This document shows, piece by piece, positions 25,912 to 35,811 of a DNA stretch of 64,000 nt. Location of the stretch: positions 1 through 64,000 of the forward strand of contig CAXXWA010000037.1 of the NCBI GenBank assembly GCA_963662815.2, given 5' to 3'. The position numbers were made by a program, and so were the translations under genes. The first letter of the stretch is position 1; every line of letters begins with the position of its first letter. This DNA is from JAPPHA01 sp963662815. GTDB lineage: Bacteria; Pseudomonadota; Alphaproteobacteria; Rhodobacterales; Rhodobacteraceae. Below the pieces are notes generated by a model. The model searched no databases, was not told where the DNA came from, and worked only from the letters and a program-made list of their open reading frames with translations.

Positions 25912-27801
25912 TCAGTGCCAAGTCCAAGGCCTCGTGTAGGAGCCGAGAACCGCGCTCACCGCCGCATCGTCCACGCCTTCGGAACGCGTAATGCGCGCCA
26001 CAAGCCCACGTGTTCTGTCTTCAAACACTCCGGCAACCCGCACCGGAATTCCGGCAGCTGACAATGCGTCGCCATAAACACGGCTGATCGCCAATTTTCG
26101 AAGATCCGGCTTGAAGACCTTGCCGACGGCAGTCTTCGGCAACTCGTCCAAGGTTTCGACATAGACGGGTGCCGCAAACCTGTCGCTCACATGCTCACGC
26201 GCATGCGCCATGAGATCGTCCGCTTTCGTGGCGCCGCCTTGCACAAGCTCCACGTAGGCGCACGGCAACTCGCCGGCTTTCGCATCCGGCTGCCCCACTG
26301 CGCCGACGAAGGCGACATCGGGATGCGTGGCCAGCGCCTCCTCAATCAGGGCCGGATCAATGTTCCGGCCGCCGCGAATGATCAGATCCTTTTCCCTCCC
26401 GGTGATCCAGAGATACCCGTCCTCGTCGATCCGACCCAGATCGCCGGTCCGCAGGAACCTGTCCAATGCATAGAGATTCCGGTTTCTGGCCTCGTCCGTG
26501 TAGGTCTCGCCGACGTTCACGCCAGGGTTTGACACACAGATTTCGCCAACTTCTCCGGTGGAGCATTCGCAGGCAGCTGCTGCATCCTCGCCAATCGCCA
26601 GAATCTTGACCTCTGAATACGGGAAGGGAAGCCCCACTGACCCGATGCGCGCAGTTCCGCCCGGCGGGTTCACGGAAACAAGGCAAGTCGCTTCGGTCAG
26701 GCCGTACCCTTCGAGAATACTGATCCCGGTTGTCTCCTCGAACCGCCTGAAGAGTTCGACCGGCATGGGTGCGGATCCGCACAGCGCAAGCTGCAACCGG
26801 GAAATGTCGGCATCGACAGGGCGCTGCATGAGCGCAGCAGCAGCTGTGGGAACCGTCACGATGAAGGACGCTCTCCAGTGCTCGCAGAGCTTCCAGAAAT
26901 TGTCGAAAACGCCGTCGCCGCGGTATCCCTGCGGTGTCGGAAGGACCATGTGCGTTCCCGAGCTCATGCAGCCCGCCCAAATCGGGTAAGCTGCGAAAAC
27001 GTGGAACAGCGGCAACGGGCACAGAACGACATCCTCTGCGGCAAAGAGAAGGTTGCTCGCCAGCCAGCCATTGTAGAGAATTCCGGAGTGCCGATGCTGC
27101 GCGATCTTCGGCATGCCGGTGGTTCCGCCGGTGTGGAAGAAGGCACAGTAACCGTCGTCGCCGGATTCCTCGAAATCGAGGGATTCGGCGTTGGCGCCTG
27201 CCAACGCCCGTCCGAATTCCATCACGTGCGCCGAGTGCTCGACACGGTTTCTGGGCCGGATCAGTGGAACGATGAGGCTCTTCGGCAGCGATAGGTGCGG
27301 GAGTAGGTCGACCTCGACCACGACCTCGACATTGTCGGCCAACACGACCGCCGCCGCCGCCTTCTGGGCAACGTCGGACCTTGGAAATGACTTGAGCGTA
27401 ACGAGAACCTTGGCGCCTGTCTCCTTGAGCAGCGACGCGATCTGGGACACCTCCAGGAGCGGATTGATCGGATGCACGATTCCGGCCGTCATGCCTCCGA
27501 GCATCGTGACAAGCGTCTCGCCCGTGGTCGGAAGCATATAGGCAATCACGTCGCCATCTCCCACGCCAAGGGAGCGAAACAGGTTGGCGGCGCGCGTCAC
27601 GCTCGACAAGAGTTGCGACCACGTGAGGGTTTCTGACTTGGAGCCAGGCGCCGAAGTCAACTGAAAACTGACTGCCTTCCCGTCTGGTTGTCGCAAGCAC
27701 GTCTCACGGAGTCTTTCGTAAACTGTTGTCTGATTCCAGCGCTGATCGACTGCCATCTCGCTTTCGATCGCCCTCACGTCTGCAAGCGACGTCATCTTCA
27801 T
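25912..27801 (-). CDS. Acyl-CoA synthetase (AMP-forming)
   Basis: This 629-residue ANL-superfamily enzyme has the phosphate loop FFHTGGTTGMPK, the A5 motif ISILEGYGLTEAT, and the hinge region RTGDLGRIDEDGYLWITGRE followed by KDLIIRGGRN. A late lysine motif (LPKTAVGKVFKPDL) marks the catalytic C-terminal lysine. It activates a carboxylic acid with ATP and CoA; the substrate is unknown. The start at 27801 is chosen because GAGGAATG precedes it, whereas an upstream ATG at 27885 adds an Arg-rich unrelated leader. It lies on the same strand downstream of the ABC importer operon, but a 1-kb gap separates them. Confidence 0.88.
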   Translation of the reverse strand: MKMTSLADVRAIESEMAVDQRWNQTTVYERLRETCLRQPDGKAVSFQLTSAPGSKSETLTWSQLLSSVTRAANLFRSLGVGDGDVIAYMLPTTGETLVTMLGGMTAGIVHPINPLLEVSQIASLLKETGAKVLVTLKSFPRSDVAQKAAAAVVLADNVEVVVEVDLLPHLSLPKSLIVPLIRPRNRVEHSAHVMEFGRALAGANAESLDFEESGDDGYCAFFHTGGTTGMPKIAQHRHSGILYNGWLASNLLFAAEDVVLCPLPLFHVFAAYPIWAGCMSSGTHMVLPTPQGYRGDGVFDNFWKLCEHWRASFIVTVPTAAAALMQRPVDADISRLQLALCGSAPMPVELFRRFEETTGISILEGYGLTEATCLVSVNPPGGTARIGSVGLPFPYSEVKILAIGEDAAAACECSTGEVGEICVSNPGVNVGETYTDEARNRNLYALDRFLRTGDLGRIDEDGYLWITGREKDLIIRGGRNIDPALIEEALATHPDVAFVGAVGQPDAKAGELPCAYVELVQGGATKADDLMAHAREHVSDRFAAPVYVETLDELPKTAVGKVFKPDLRKLAISRVYGDALSAAGIPVRVAGVFEDRTRGLVARITRSEGVDDAAVSAVLGSYTRPWTWH

Positions 27802-28844
27802 CTTGCATTCCTCCCTGCCGCGCAGACCAGGACGGGAACACCTGCGCCGAAGCCATCGTGTGACCCGTAACCCATCCAAGAGCATAGCTTCATTTTCGCG
27901 CAGCGCGCAAGGTTCGCTGACGTTCGCCTATCCCGCACAAGGTGCGCTTGCCGAACCGGGCAGACCAAATGAGGTTTCGAATCCCCATTCCTGAACGGAC
28001 CAAGGCGAATTGAACTTGGACGTTTCGTGTCAATGAAGTTCGACTGCAGCAAGTGTCGAAACATAACATTCGCTTGCAGGAGATGGCTTGTCGGCAGAGT
28101 CCTTGAGTACTCCGCCACATGCTGATGCCCTCTCCGAAAGGCAACAGCGCTGACCGACGCATTCGGCAACCCGAAGAGTCTTCCGGCGCCGGCTCTTCAC
28201 GCACATGACTCACGCAATTCGGCGGCGTGGACCGACGGGGCGGTCCGCAACCAGTTCCTCCTTCTTTCCTCCGTCAAGGCGGGCTAACCGAGCCGGGAAA
28301 TGATCTTTGCAGGCATCCTAATGGTCACTTTGCCCAATTCAGCACACCGCGTCACAGCCGTGCTTGTCTGTGGCGCCCGTACGTGGATCCAAAAAAATCT
28401 TTGCAGATGCATCAACATCACAGGGAGTTCGCCGCACCTCTGCAATGAAACAATCGAGAGATTTAGCTAAAACCGCCCTTGCCGCCACCGACATTTGGTC
28501 AAGGTTAACCAGCGAACCGTCGGGACGGTAAATTCTTGAACGGCATTGCCGAATTGCTGCTTTGCCAAGTCAAGGCGGAATCGGTTCGGAAGCTGCGCTT
28601 CGTTGAACGCGCTGTAGTACGCCGATTCCTTACAGTTGAATTCGCGGTCGCATCTTGTCATGCCGGTCGGCGTTGCAGAAGAGAATGCCAGACTAGCATC
28701 ATCCCGCCGCGTGCCGGAAGAATCGATTCGGACCGAACGAACTTCTCCAGGGAATGTTCGTCAGGAAACTCGGTGAATTGGGCGGCTTGGTTCGTTTCCC
28801 CGACCTTCGAAAACTCCGAGAGTGCGTGTACGGCAATCGATCAT
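27802..28844. other. Gene-free stretch, lower GC
   Basis: About 1.04 kb without a supportable gene, with base composition visibly less GC-rich than the housekeeping regions. A 64-residue minus-strand frame at 28467-28661 has a protein-like look (YYSAFNEAQLPNRF) but no recognisable family, and it may be a relic. No tRNA, repeat or terminator was found. Confidence 0.4.
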
Positions 28845-30052
28845 TCAGCTGGCAAACGCCTCTGCCACGCAACCGGCCGCTTCGCCTGTGACGAAGGCCG
28901 TACCCATGACGCGGACCGATGCGTAGGCTGCTTCATCGGCCCCCATCGTGCGCCCGGCGAAATACGGGTTTTCGAGTCCCTTGGCCCTGAGGCAGTCAAG
29001 AGGAATGTCGGCGAACCCCTCTCCCCCGACGCTCTTGCAAACAGGACAGCCAGGCACCGAGTGGTCTTCGATCGGCCATGCCGCGCGGGCAACGCCGACC
29101 CTTCGGCGGCGACCGGCGAGAAGATCCTCGCCGGTCGGTTCATGGCGCGCCGGCGGGTGACAGCTTTCCCGAATTCCGATCTGCGGTCCGGTCTGGGGGA
29201 GATAGGCGTCTTTGAAACCAGTAACACCTTCGCGAAGCACGTCGACGTATTCGCGCGCAGGCGCCCTCGCAGTTCTCTCGGCAAGGGTAGAGCTCTGCAA
29301 CGTGAGATCGGTTAGCTTGTGATCGCACATCATCCACCACATGTCGCTCGTTATGAGAACTTCGGCGAAAATTCCTCCATCCCGGCGCGGAGCTGGATAA
29401 GCTCCTTTGATGCTGTATTCGTCGAACTCCGCAACAATCTCTTGACGATCCAAGGGAATCAACTTGTCGCGACCGCCGACCCTGATGGGAAACGAAACCG
29501 CCTGCAGTCCGGTGGAACCGCTTCCCGTTTGGAATTGGAGCCGGCAATCAGTGCAAGGTTCGCGTCTCCCGCGGCAGCGACAAATGCTTCGGCGGCCATA
29601 CGGAAGCGCCCGTCCATTCCTGCAATCGTTACTGATTGAAGCCGTTCCGCAGTCCTTGCTACCGCGGCAACACGCGAATGCAGCAGAACCTCAACCCCGT
29701 GCTCCGGCAACAAGTTGTCCAGTGCATGCTTTACCGCTTCGTGTTCCGGTAAATCTATTCAGTTCTTGGTCGTCGGCGAGCAAAACGGTTCGCAATCAAG
29801 TCCAAGCGATCGCACCTCGTCAAGGACAAGATCGGCGACGCCGCCAACTGCCTTTTTCGGCACTTCACCTTGCAGGAAGAGTCCACAGTACGCCAGTGCT
29901 TTCGAACTCGTGGCGGCGCCTCCGAGAAAGCCGTACTATTGTATCAAAAAGAACCCTTGCTCTTGCCCTCTCCGCACCTAGTGCGGCACCAACGCCACCT
30001 GCACCTCCCCGGCAACAATGACATCGTAGTCGCACTCTGGCTCTGCGTTCAC
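28845..30052 (-). pseudogene. FAD-dependent oxidoreductase, multiply disrupted
   Basis: Pieces of one FAD_oxidored-family protein lie in order on the minus strand but in different frames. The N-terminal CDYDVIVAG begins at GTG 30052 and is soon broken by frame changes and stops. Then come LFLQGEVPKKAVGGVADLVL and a stop, a middle section EHGVEVLLHSRVAAVARTAE (29459-29713), and a C-terminal section ending ASVRVMGTAFVTGEAAG (28845-29462). The family matches the intact gene at 8950-10218. The GTG overlaps the stop of the ABC permease, so this was once the last gene of that operon. At least three lesions make it a clear pseudogene. Confidence 0.85.
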
Positions 30053-30855
30053 GTCCGCCAACCCAACAGACGTTTTTCGATTGCGCCGATAGCGCCGCTC
30101 ACGATCACGCCGAGAAGCGAAAGAATCACCACCCCGGCGAAGAGCCGTTCCAGGTCATAGAGCGCTCCGGCTTCGAGGATATATGCGCCAATGCCATACT
30201 CGGCGCCGAGCATCTCTGCGGCGACCAGAAGTATTATCGCGATGGCGAGGCTGATGCGCAGGCCAGACAGAATTCCAGGCATGGCTCCGGGAAGAACGAT
30301 CTTTCGAACAATTGAAAACCACGACAACCCGAAGCTCTGGCCCATGCGAACAAGCGATCTGTCAACGTTGTCGACAGCGCCGAAGGTTGCAACAACCGTC
30401 GGAGTGAACGTTCCGAAAGCAATGAGGGCGTACTTCGAGCCCTCATCGATTCCGAACCAGATCACGAACAGAGGCAGCAACGCAATCTTGGGGATCGGAA
30501 AAATCGCGGCCACGAGCGGAACGAGTCCCGCACGGACATACGAAAACAGCCCGATGAGAATCCCTACCGAAATGCCTGCACTGGCGCCAAGGGCCGCGCC
30601 GATGACGAGACGGCTCAAGGATGGATTCAGATGCTTGAAGAGCAGGCCTGTGTCCCAGAGCTCTCGGAACGTGACCAGAACATCGGAGGGCTTTGGCAAA
30701 GTCAGCGCCGAAATCAGTCCGGCCTTGGTTCCCAATTCGACGGTCAGGATGACGGCGGCGAAAACGAGAACTCCAACCCAGCGGCGGGACTGCGGAGCGA
30801 AGCCGCCGCCCCGAAACCTGATTTCAATCGTGCTTGACGCGTTTTCGTCACGCAT
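30049..30855 (-). CDS. ABC transporter permease (NitT/Tau type)
   Basis: This 268-residue inner-membrane protein has about six hydrophobic helices (for example GVLVFAAVILTVELGTKAGL and LRISLAIAIILLVAAEML). The EAA-like coupling loop is SFGLSWFSIVRKIVLPGAMP. ATG 30855 overlaps the ATPase stop by eight bases, so the two are translationally coupled; longer upstream readings are out of frame with the family. It belongs to the SsuC/TauC-like permeases that import small organic anions or amine-type substrates. Confidence 0.9.
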   Translation of the reverse strand: MRDENASSTIEIRFRGGGFAPQSRRWVGVLVFAAVILTVELGTKAGLISALTLPKPSDVLVTFRELWDTGLLFKHLNPSLSRLVIGAALGASAGISVGILIGLFSYVRAGLVPLVAAIFPIPKIALLPLFVIWFGIDEGSKYALIAFGTFTPTVVATFGAVDNVDRSLVRMGQSFGLSWFSIVRKIVLPGAMPGILSGLRISLAIAIILLVAAEMLGAEYGIGAYILEAGALYDLERLFAGVVILSLLGVIVSGAIGAIEKRLLGWRT

Positions 30856-31615
30856 ACACCAACTCCTGTTCTGCAGCGCGCGCCTCGTCGCGTATGAGGT
30901 TCCAGAGATGTTTCTGGACGTGCTCCAATTCCGGGTCGCCATAAGTGCGTTCCGCGAGGGGCCGATCGATCTCGACAATTTCGCGAACCCGGCCTGGACG
31001 GCGCGACATGACGACAATCTTGTGCCCAAGCCGCACGGCCTCGATGAGGTTGTGCGTGACGTAGACCGCGGTAAACGGTTGACGCGTCCAGAGCGCGACG
31101 AAGTCGTCCATGAGCAATTCGCGCGTCTGCGCATCCAGCGCCGAAAGCGGTTCGTCCATCAGCATCACTGCAGGGTTGACCGCGAGCGCGCGGGCAATTC
31201 CCACGCGCTGCTTCATTCCGCCCGAGAGTTGTTTCGGCAAAGTGTGTGCGAAATCTTCAAGCTTAGTCCTTGCAAGGACATCCCCGATGATCCTGGCGGC
31301 TTCGGAACCGCGAATTCCGTGATCTTCAAGGACGAGAGACACATTGCCGCGAACAGTCCTCCATGGAAGCAACGCGAAATCCTGAAAGATATATGTCAGC
31401 GGGTTCAGGCTTCCCGGCGGGGCATGACCCATCTGGAGCACGCGCCCCTGCATCGGGCGTTCAAGTCCGCCAATGAGCCTGAGCAGCGTGGACTTTCCGC
31501 AACCTGACGGACCGACAAGGCAGGCAATTTGCCCGGCTGGGATGTCGAACGAGACATCCTGCAGAACCTCTGTTTCGCCATAGGAGTGGCGTACGGACTC
31601 AAGCCGTATATCCAT
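30848..31615 (-). CDS. ABC transporter ATP-binding protein (NitT/Tau type)
   Basis: This 255-residue ATPase has Walker A GPSGCGKSTLLRLIGGLE, the Q-loop IFQDFALLPWRT, the signature LSGGMKQRVGIARALAVNPA, Walker B VMLMDEPLSALD and switch His YVTHNLIEAV. ATG 31615 begins the conserved MDIRLESVRHSYGETEVLQD; an upstream in-frame ATG at 31693 overlaps a strong hairpin and the binding-protein stop. It powers the adjacent permease. It lies between the binding protein and permease genes, as in SsuABC-like operons. Confidence 0.93.
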   Translation of the reverse strand: MDIRLESVRHSYGETEVLQDVSFDIPAGQIACLVGPSGCGKSTLLRLIGGLERPMQGRVLQMGHAPPGSLNPLTYIFQDFALLPWRTVRGNVSLVLEDHGIRGSEAARIIGDVLARTKLEDFAHTLPKQLSGGMKQRVGIARALAVNPAVMLMDEPLSALDAQTRELLMDDFVALWTRQPFTAVYVTHNLIEAVRLGHKIVVMSRRPGRVREIVEIDRPLAERTYGDPELEHVQKHLWNLIRDEARAAEQELVYA

Positions 31616-31649
31616 GGAGTTTTCCAATGTCCAAAACTTGCTCGTATGT

Positions 31650-31678
31650 GCGGCGGCACATTGAAGATGTGCCGCCGC
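31650..31678 (-). terminator. Intercistronic hairpin between binding protein and ATPase genes
   Basis: Perfect 10-bp arms (GCGGCGGCAC and GTGCCGCCGC) flank a 9-nt loop just after the binding-protein stop. No U-tract follows. It more likely stabilises the upstream message or partly attenuates read-through than fully terminates, matching the higher need for binding protein. Confidence 0.65.
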
Positions 31679-31689
31679 CAAGAGGAAAC

Positions 31690-32709
31690 TCAAGCTTCAT
31701 AGGACTCCGTGTAGCTGGTGTCCAAAAGTGTATCGAGCGTGATGGACTCATCCACAAGACCCGTTGACTGGAACCAGGACAACTGGTCCTTGATCGAGGC
31801 GACATTGAGCCTGGCGCTCTCATTCAGGCGCATCGTCCCGTTGATGATTGACGGCGCTGCCTTTTCGCGCGGTCGATCCGCGTAGACGTACTTGTGGATC
31901 AGATCGACCATCTCGTTGACGGCGTCATCGCCGCCCGCACGATCGATCATGGCTGCGTTGTAGTCACTGACGCCTCTCGTGAACCCCGAGAGGAAGGCCT
32001 CGGTTTTTGCCCGTTCGTCCTGTGCATTCCCTGTCGAGGTAAAGACGGTCGTAATCTGGTAGTTGGGCAGGTAATCCGAAATACTGCCGATGATGTGTAC
32101 GGCGCCCGAACCGGCAAGAGGCTTGGCGATGTGGGGCACGATCGACCACGCGTCGATCAAGCCGGACTTGATCGCACCCACGATTGCGCCGACCTTTTGC
32201 AGAGGTCGAAACGTCATCTCGACCCCTTCCGCGGCCGCGACTTTCGACCCCATGTAGTGGAAAGAGGAACCGGACGTAGTCATGCCAAAGGTCTTTCCGC
32301 CAAGCTGGGCCGGAGATGTCAGGCCGGACTTGAACGCCGCATCGGACGCCAGAATCTTTTGCCCGTCAATTCCCGGCTCTTCCGACAGGGCGCCTCCAAT
32401 GATCTTGATCGCTCCCTTGTCGGCCAGGGAAATGAGCCCACCCGACACAGCCGTGACGGCGTAGTCGATGTCGCCCGATGCAATGGCGACGGCCATAGGC
32501 TGAGCCGCCTGGAAGAACTTCAGTTCGACGTCGAGACCCGCTTCGGCGAAATAACCCCGCTCAACCGCAACGAAGCTACCCGAATGGGACGTGAAGCGCA
32601 GGGCGCCCACCCGCATCCTTAGATTCTTTCCCAGCACGGGCGCGGCGAGCGACGAAGCCGCCGAAGCCCCGATCATTGCAAGCGTCTGGCGTCTGTTCAA
32701 AGTTTGCAT
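31690..32709 (-). CDS. ABC transporter substrate-binding protein (NMT1/SsuA-like)
   Basis: This 339-residue protein has an N-terminal twin-arginine-like signal (NRRQTLAMIGASAASSLAAP), suggesting export to the periplasm. The body has features of the NMT1/THI5-like family, such as VAVERGYFAEAGLDVELKFF and MAVAIASGDIDYAVTAVSGG. It would deliver substrate to the ATPase-permease pair encoded downstream. The GntR regulator gene lies just upstream on the same strand. The substrate is unknown; an aromatic or other organic acid is plausible from the neighbouring enzymes. Confidence 0.9.
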   Translation of the reverse strand: MQTLNRRQTLAMIGASAASSLAAPVLGKNLRMRVGALRFTSHSGSFVAVERGYFAEAGLDVELKFFQAAQPMAVAIASGDIDYAVTAVSGGLISLADKGAIKIIGGALSEEPGIDGQKILASDAAFKSGLTSPAQLGGKTFGMTTSGSSFHYMGSKVAAAEGVEMTFRPLQKVGAIVGAIKSGLIDAWSIVPHIAKPLAGSGAVHIIGSISDYLPNYQITTVFTSTGNAQDERAKTEAFLSGFTRGVSDYNAAMIDRAGGDDAVNEMVDLIHKYVYADRPREKAAPSIINGTMRLNESARLNVASIKDQLSWFQSTGLVDESITLDTLLDTSYTESYEA

Positions 32710-32799
32710 TTGTTTCTCCGTTGATTTGCAGATCGCATTTTCTCCTCCGCCTTTCTCGTTGCTCGACTTGTTTGCTCCGTCGAGGTTCTCGAGATCGGG

Positions 32800-33465
32800 T
32801 CAAGCTCCCATGTCTGCCCGAACGTCTTCTTCCAGCAGTCCAACCGCCCTGTCTTCGTCTCGCGCCAGAATTGCCTCTCTGAGCCTTTCCCGCCTACCGG
32901 CGCGCGCCGCAAAGTCGAGCCGGCCCTCCCGTAGAAGCGCGAGACGAAACCTGCGTGACTGACCGAAAAATTTCTGTGCCATGTCCAGCAGCCTGGGAGA
33001 GCCGCACGCCGAGATCAGCGTCTCGCTTGCTTCCCGGCATCGCTCGTCCCAAGCGAGCGCAGTTGTATCTTCCGGGTTCAACTGAACCTCTTCTTCGGCA
33101 CGTTCAAGCGCGTGAAGCGCGGCCAAAACCATGCTCTCCCAATTGACATCGCCAAATTCCAGCGATCGCTTCAATCCGAGCTTCTCCGTCTCAAGCCGCA
33201 TGAACAATATGTCTCGCAGGTCGTCCTCGGTGGCGGATGTGACCCGGAATCCCCGCTGGCTCGTGGCTTCGACGAGCCCCTCGGCTGCAAGCATGCGCAG
33301 TGTCTCGCGCATCGTATGGTTCGAACCGCCATAGCTTTGGCGCAATGCCTCTATCTTCATCTTTTGATCCGGGCGGAGCACTCCGAAGGAAATGTCACGC
33401 CGGATAGCCGATGCCAGAACAGCCACTACCGTGTCATCTTCGTTGTTTCGTCCACCAAAAATCAT
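32800..33465 (-). CDS. GntR-family regulator (FCD subfamily)
   Basis: This 221-residue protein has an N-terminal winged helix typical of GntR (VVAVLASAIRRDISFGVLRP, then RQSYGGSNHTMRETLRMLAA and EGLVEATSQRGFRV). An all-helical FCD effector domain follows (about residues 85-215). FCD regulators usually sense organic acids. It is the first gene of the minus-strand ABC importer operon and is divergent from a broken shikimate dehydrogenase gene, so it probably controls both. The expected Asp and His metal ligands of the FCD domain are not obvious, which lowers certainty about metal binding. Confidence 0.88.
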   Translation of the reverse strand: MIFGGRNNEDDTVVAVLASAIRRDISFGVLRPDQKMKIEALRQSYGGSNHTMRETLRMLAAEGLVEATSQRGFRVTSATEDDLRDILFMRLETEKLGLKRSLEFGDVNWESMVLAALHALERAEEEVQLNPEDTTALAWDERCREASETLISACGSPRLLDMAQKFFGQSRRFRLALLREGRLDFAARAGRRERLREAILARDEDRAVGLLEEDVRADMGA

Positions 33466-33501
33466 TGTACTGCCTTCTCACAGAAACATTGAATATTTTC
33501 A

Positions 33502-33519
33502 ATTTCATTGTATAGAAAT
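33502..33519. promoter_or_regulatory. Candidate GntR operator
   Basis: ATTTC-N8-GAAAT forms an inverted repeat in the AT-rich gap upstream of the GntR gene, 37 bp from its start codon. Position and dyad symmetry suit autoregulation. The arms are short, so this is tentative. Confidence 0.35.
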
Positions 33520-33551
33520 GTCAAGAGAGAATCCTTCCCGGAGATCGGAAT

Positions 33552-34332
33552 TTGGAAATCACGGGAAAGACAAGGGTCTTCCCAATCATTGGTCGTCCGG
33601 TCGGGAACGTGTTCTCGCCGCACGCGTTCAACAACTGGTTCGAAATCCACAACGTCGACTGCCGTATGATTGCGCTTTAACTTGATACCGAAGCGGTTCT
33701 CCAGTTCTTGTCGGTCTTGCGCGCAAGCCGGAGCTTTCCCGGATGCTCCATAACGTTTCCACACAAACACATGGTGTATTCTGAAGTGGGCAGCGCAACC
33801 GATCGTGCAGCCCGGTTCGGTGTCCTGAACCCGATTCGCAGGGAGGTCGACGGCCGGCTTGCAGGCGATGCCACCGACGGACTGGCGATGGTCAGCGCCA
33901 TTGAAGAGCGCGGCGGATTGATTCAAGGGAGGCCGGCGATGATACTGGGAGCAGGCGGCGGTGCCGGCCGCGCGATTGCCGACGCACTCTGCGGGCGGGG
34001 AATTTCATGCCTGGGTCTGTCGGATCTTGATCCCACGAGGCTGAGGAACGCGAAGTCCGGCATTGCCGACAACTGGCCTCAGGTGTCGCTGACCGCTGTC
34101 GACAGCAAGGTCGACATTCTGGTCAACGCGTCGACTGTGGGTCAGGCAGAAACAGACGCCTGTCCCTTTGAACTCCACCAGATAAGGGACGCCGGCGTCC
34201 TGTGCGATGTCAACAACCGGCACGGCCAGACTTCATTCGTCAATGCCGCCAACAAGCCTGGCAAGCTCGCAATTTCCGGGGCAGAGACGGGAGCAGCTCA
34301 ACTGAAACCTCAGTTGTCTTTCCTCGGATTAG
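33552..34332 (+). pseudogene. Shikimate dehydrogenase-like gene with nonsense mutation
   Basis: A TTG at 33552 opens a frame reading TRVFPIIGRPVGNVFSPHAF, then NNWFEIHNVDC. It hits TAA at 33678-33680 and resumes in the same frame with SFPGCSITFPHKHMVYSEVG, then MILGAGGGAGRAIADALCGR and VDILVNASTVGQAETD. These are AroE-family substrate- and NADP-binding motifs. A single G-to-T change (GAA to TAA) would explain the stop. The C-terminus also lacks its normal stop and reads on into unrelated residues; a one-base shift would end it at about 34332. AroE-like enzymes can act in quinate/shikimate breakdown, which fits the catabolic neighbourhood. Confidence 0.8.
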
Positions 34333-34581
34333 GGACGGGCCAAGATCCGAAATCACCGGCATGGGCTGTCCCTAAGTCCCGGGCAAGTCGGGCGATTGAG
34401 CCAAACCCGGGGAATCGGGACCGAACGAGGCGAGTCGCCCGTCGAATTCGGTCAAGCCCGTTCAACCTGGCCGATCCGTGTTGCAGTTCCGGAATTCCAT
34501 CTACGCATGCAGCAACGGTTGCAAAGGATCCGGTGTCCCGATTAAGTGCCTGTCTCGAATACTGCCAACTGGAGATTCCGA

Positions 34582-35811
34582 ATGACGAAAATCAGGGTCG
34601 AGAACCCGGTCGTTGAACTCGACGGCGACGAAATGACCCGCATCATATGGGAGTTCATCAAGAACAAGCTCATCCTCCCTTACCTCGACATCGATCTCAA
34701 GTACTTCGATCTCGGAATTCTCGAACGCGACCGCACCGACGACCAGGTAACAATTGATGCCGCGCATGCCATCAGGGAGCATGGCGTGGGTGTGAAATGC
34801 GCGACGATCACACCGGATGAAGCCAGGGTCGAGGAGTTTGGTCTCAAGAAGATGTGGCGTTCGCCCAATGGCACCATCCGCAACATCCTTGGCGGCGTGA
34901 TCTTCCGCCAGCCGATCATCTGCACAAATATCCCGAGACTCGTGCCGGGCTGGACGCAACCGATCGTCGTCGGCCGCCACGCATTCGGCGACCAGTACCG
35001 CGCGACCGATTTCCGGTTTCCCGGGGCGGGAAAACTGACGATTCGGTTCGAGGGCGACGACGGCAGCATCGAGGAGCGCGAGGTTTTTCGCTCGCCCGGC
35101 GCAGGAGTTGCGATGGCGATGTACAACCTGGACGAATCGATTCGCGACTTTGCCCGGGCGTCTTTCAATTACGGCTTGTCGCTGGGCTGGCCCGTTTATC
35201 TTTCAACCAAGAACACGATCCTCAAGGCATACGACGGACGCTTCAAGGATCTGTTCCAGGAAATCTTCGATGCGGAGTTCAAATCGAAGTTCTCCGACGC
35301 AGGCATCTCGTATGAACACAGGCTCATCGATGACATGGTCGCGGCGGCTCTGAAGTGGTCGGGCGGCTACGTCTGGGCATGCAAGAATTACGATGGCGAC
35401 GTTCAATCAGACACCGTCGCCCAGGGATTCGGGTCGCTGGGCCTGATGACGTCGCAATTGATGACGCCTGATGGGAAAATCGTCGAGGCCGAAGCGGCGC
35501 ACGGGACGGTCACTCGTCATTTCCGCCAGCACCAGAAGGGCGAACCGACGTCCACGAATTCGATCGCATCGATCTACGCCTGGACCGGCGGGTTGCGGCA
35601 TCGGGCAAGTCTTGATGACAACGCGCCGCTCAAGCATTTCGCCAAAACGCTGGAACGCGTTGTAGTGGAGACCGTCGAAAGCGGTTTCATGACAAAGGAT
35701 CTGGCCCTTCTCGTCGGTCCGGATACAAGCTGGCTGACAACGGAGGATTTCCTGGAGAAAATCGATGCCAGCCTCAATGCGGCATTGACCAATGACCCAT
35801 TTTGCGGCTGA
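34582..35811 (+). CDS. icd: NADP-dependent isocitrate dehydrogenase
   Basis: This 409-residue enzyme has VVELDGDEMTRIIWEFIKNK at the N-terminus, CATITPDEARVEEFGLKKMW, the substrate segment SPNGTIRNILGG and the metal/NADP region EAAHGTVTRHFRQHQKGEPT. It is the eukaryote-like type II ICDH found in alphaproteobacteria. It converts isocitrate to 2-oxoglutarate in the TCA cycle. ATG 34582 has GGAG seven bases upstream; an ATG at 34546 has no such support. It stands alone, downstream of the broken AroE-like gene. Confidence 0.96.
   Translation: MTKIRVENPVVELDGDEMTRIIWEFIKNKLILPYLDIDLKYFDLGILERDRTDDQVTIDAAHAIREHGVGVKCATITPDEARVEEFGLKKMWRSPNGTIRNILGGVIFRQPIICTNIPRLVPGWTQPIVVGRHAFGDQYRATDFRFPGAGKLTIRFEGDDGSIEEREVFRSPGAGVAMAMYNLDESIRDFARASFNYGLSLGWPVYLSTKNTILKAYDGRFKDLFQEIFDAEFKSKFSDAGISYEHRLIDDMVAAALKWSGGYVWACKNYDGDVQSDTVAQGFGSLGLMTSQLMTPDGKIVEAEAAHGTVTRHFRQHQKGEPTSTNSIASIYAWTGGLRHRASLDDNAPLKHFAKTLERVVVETVESGFMTKDLALLVGPDTSWLTTEDFLEKIDASLNAALTNDPFCG

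Noticed and set aside
28467..28661. 64-residue minus-strand peptide in the 1-kb gap
   Set aside because: Protein-like in appearance, but too short, with no upstream continuation and no family match from memory.
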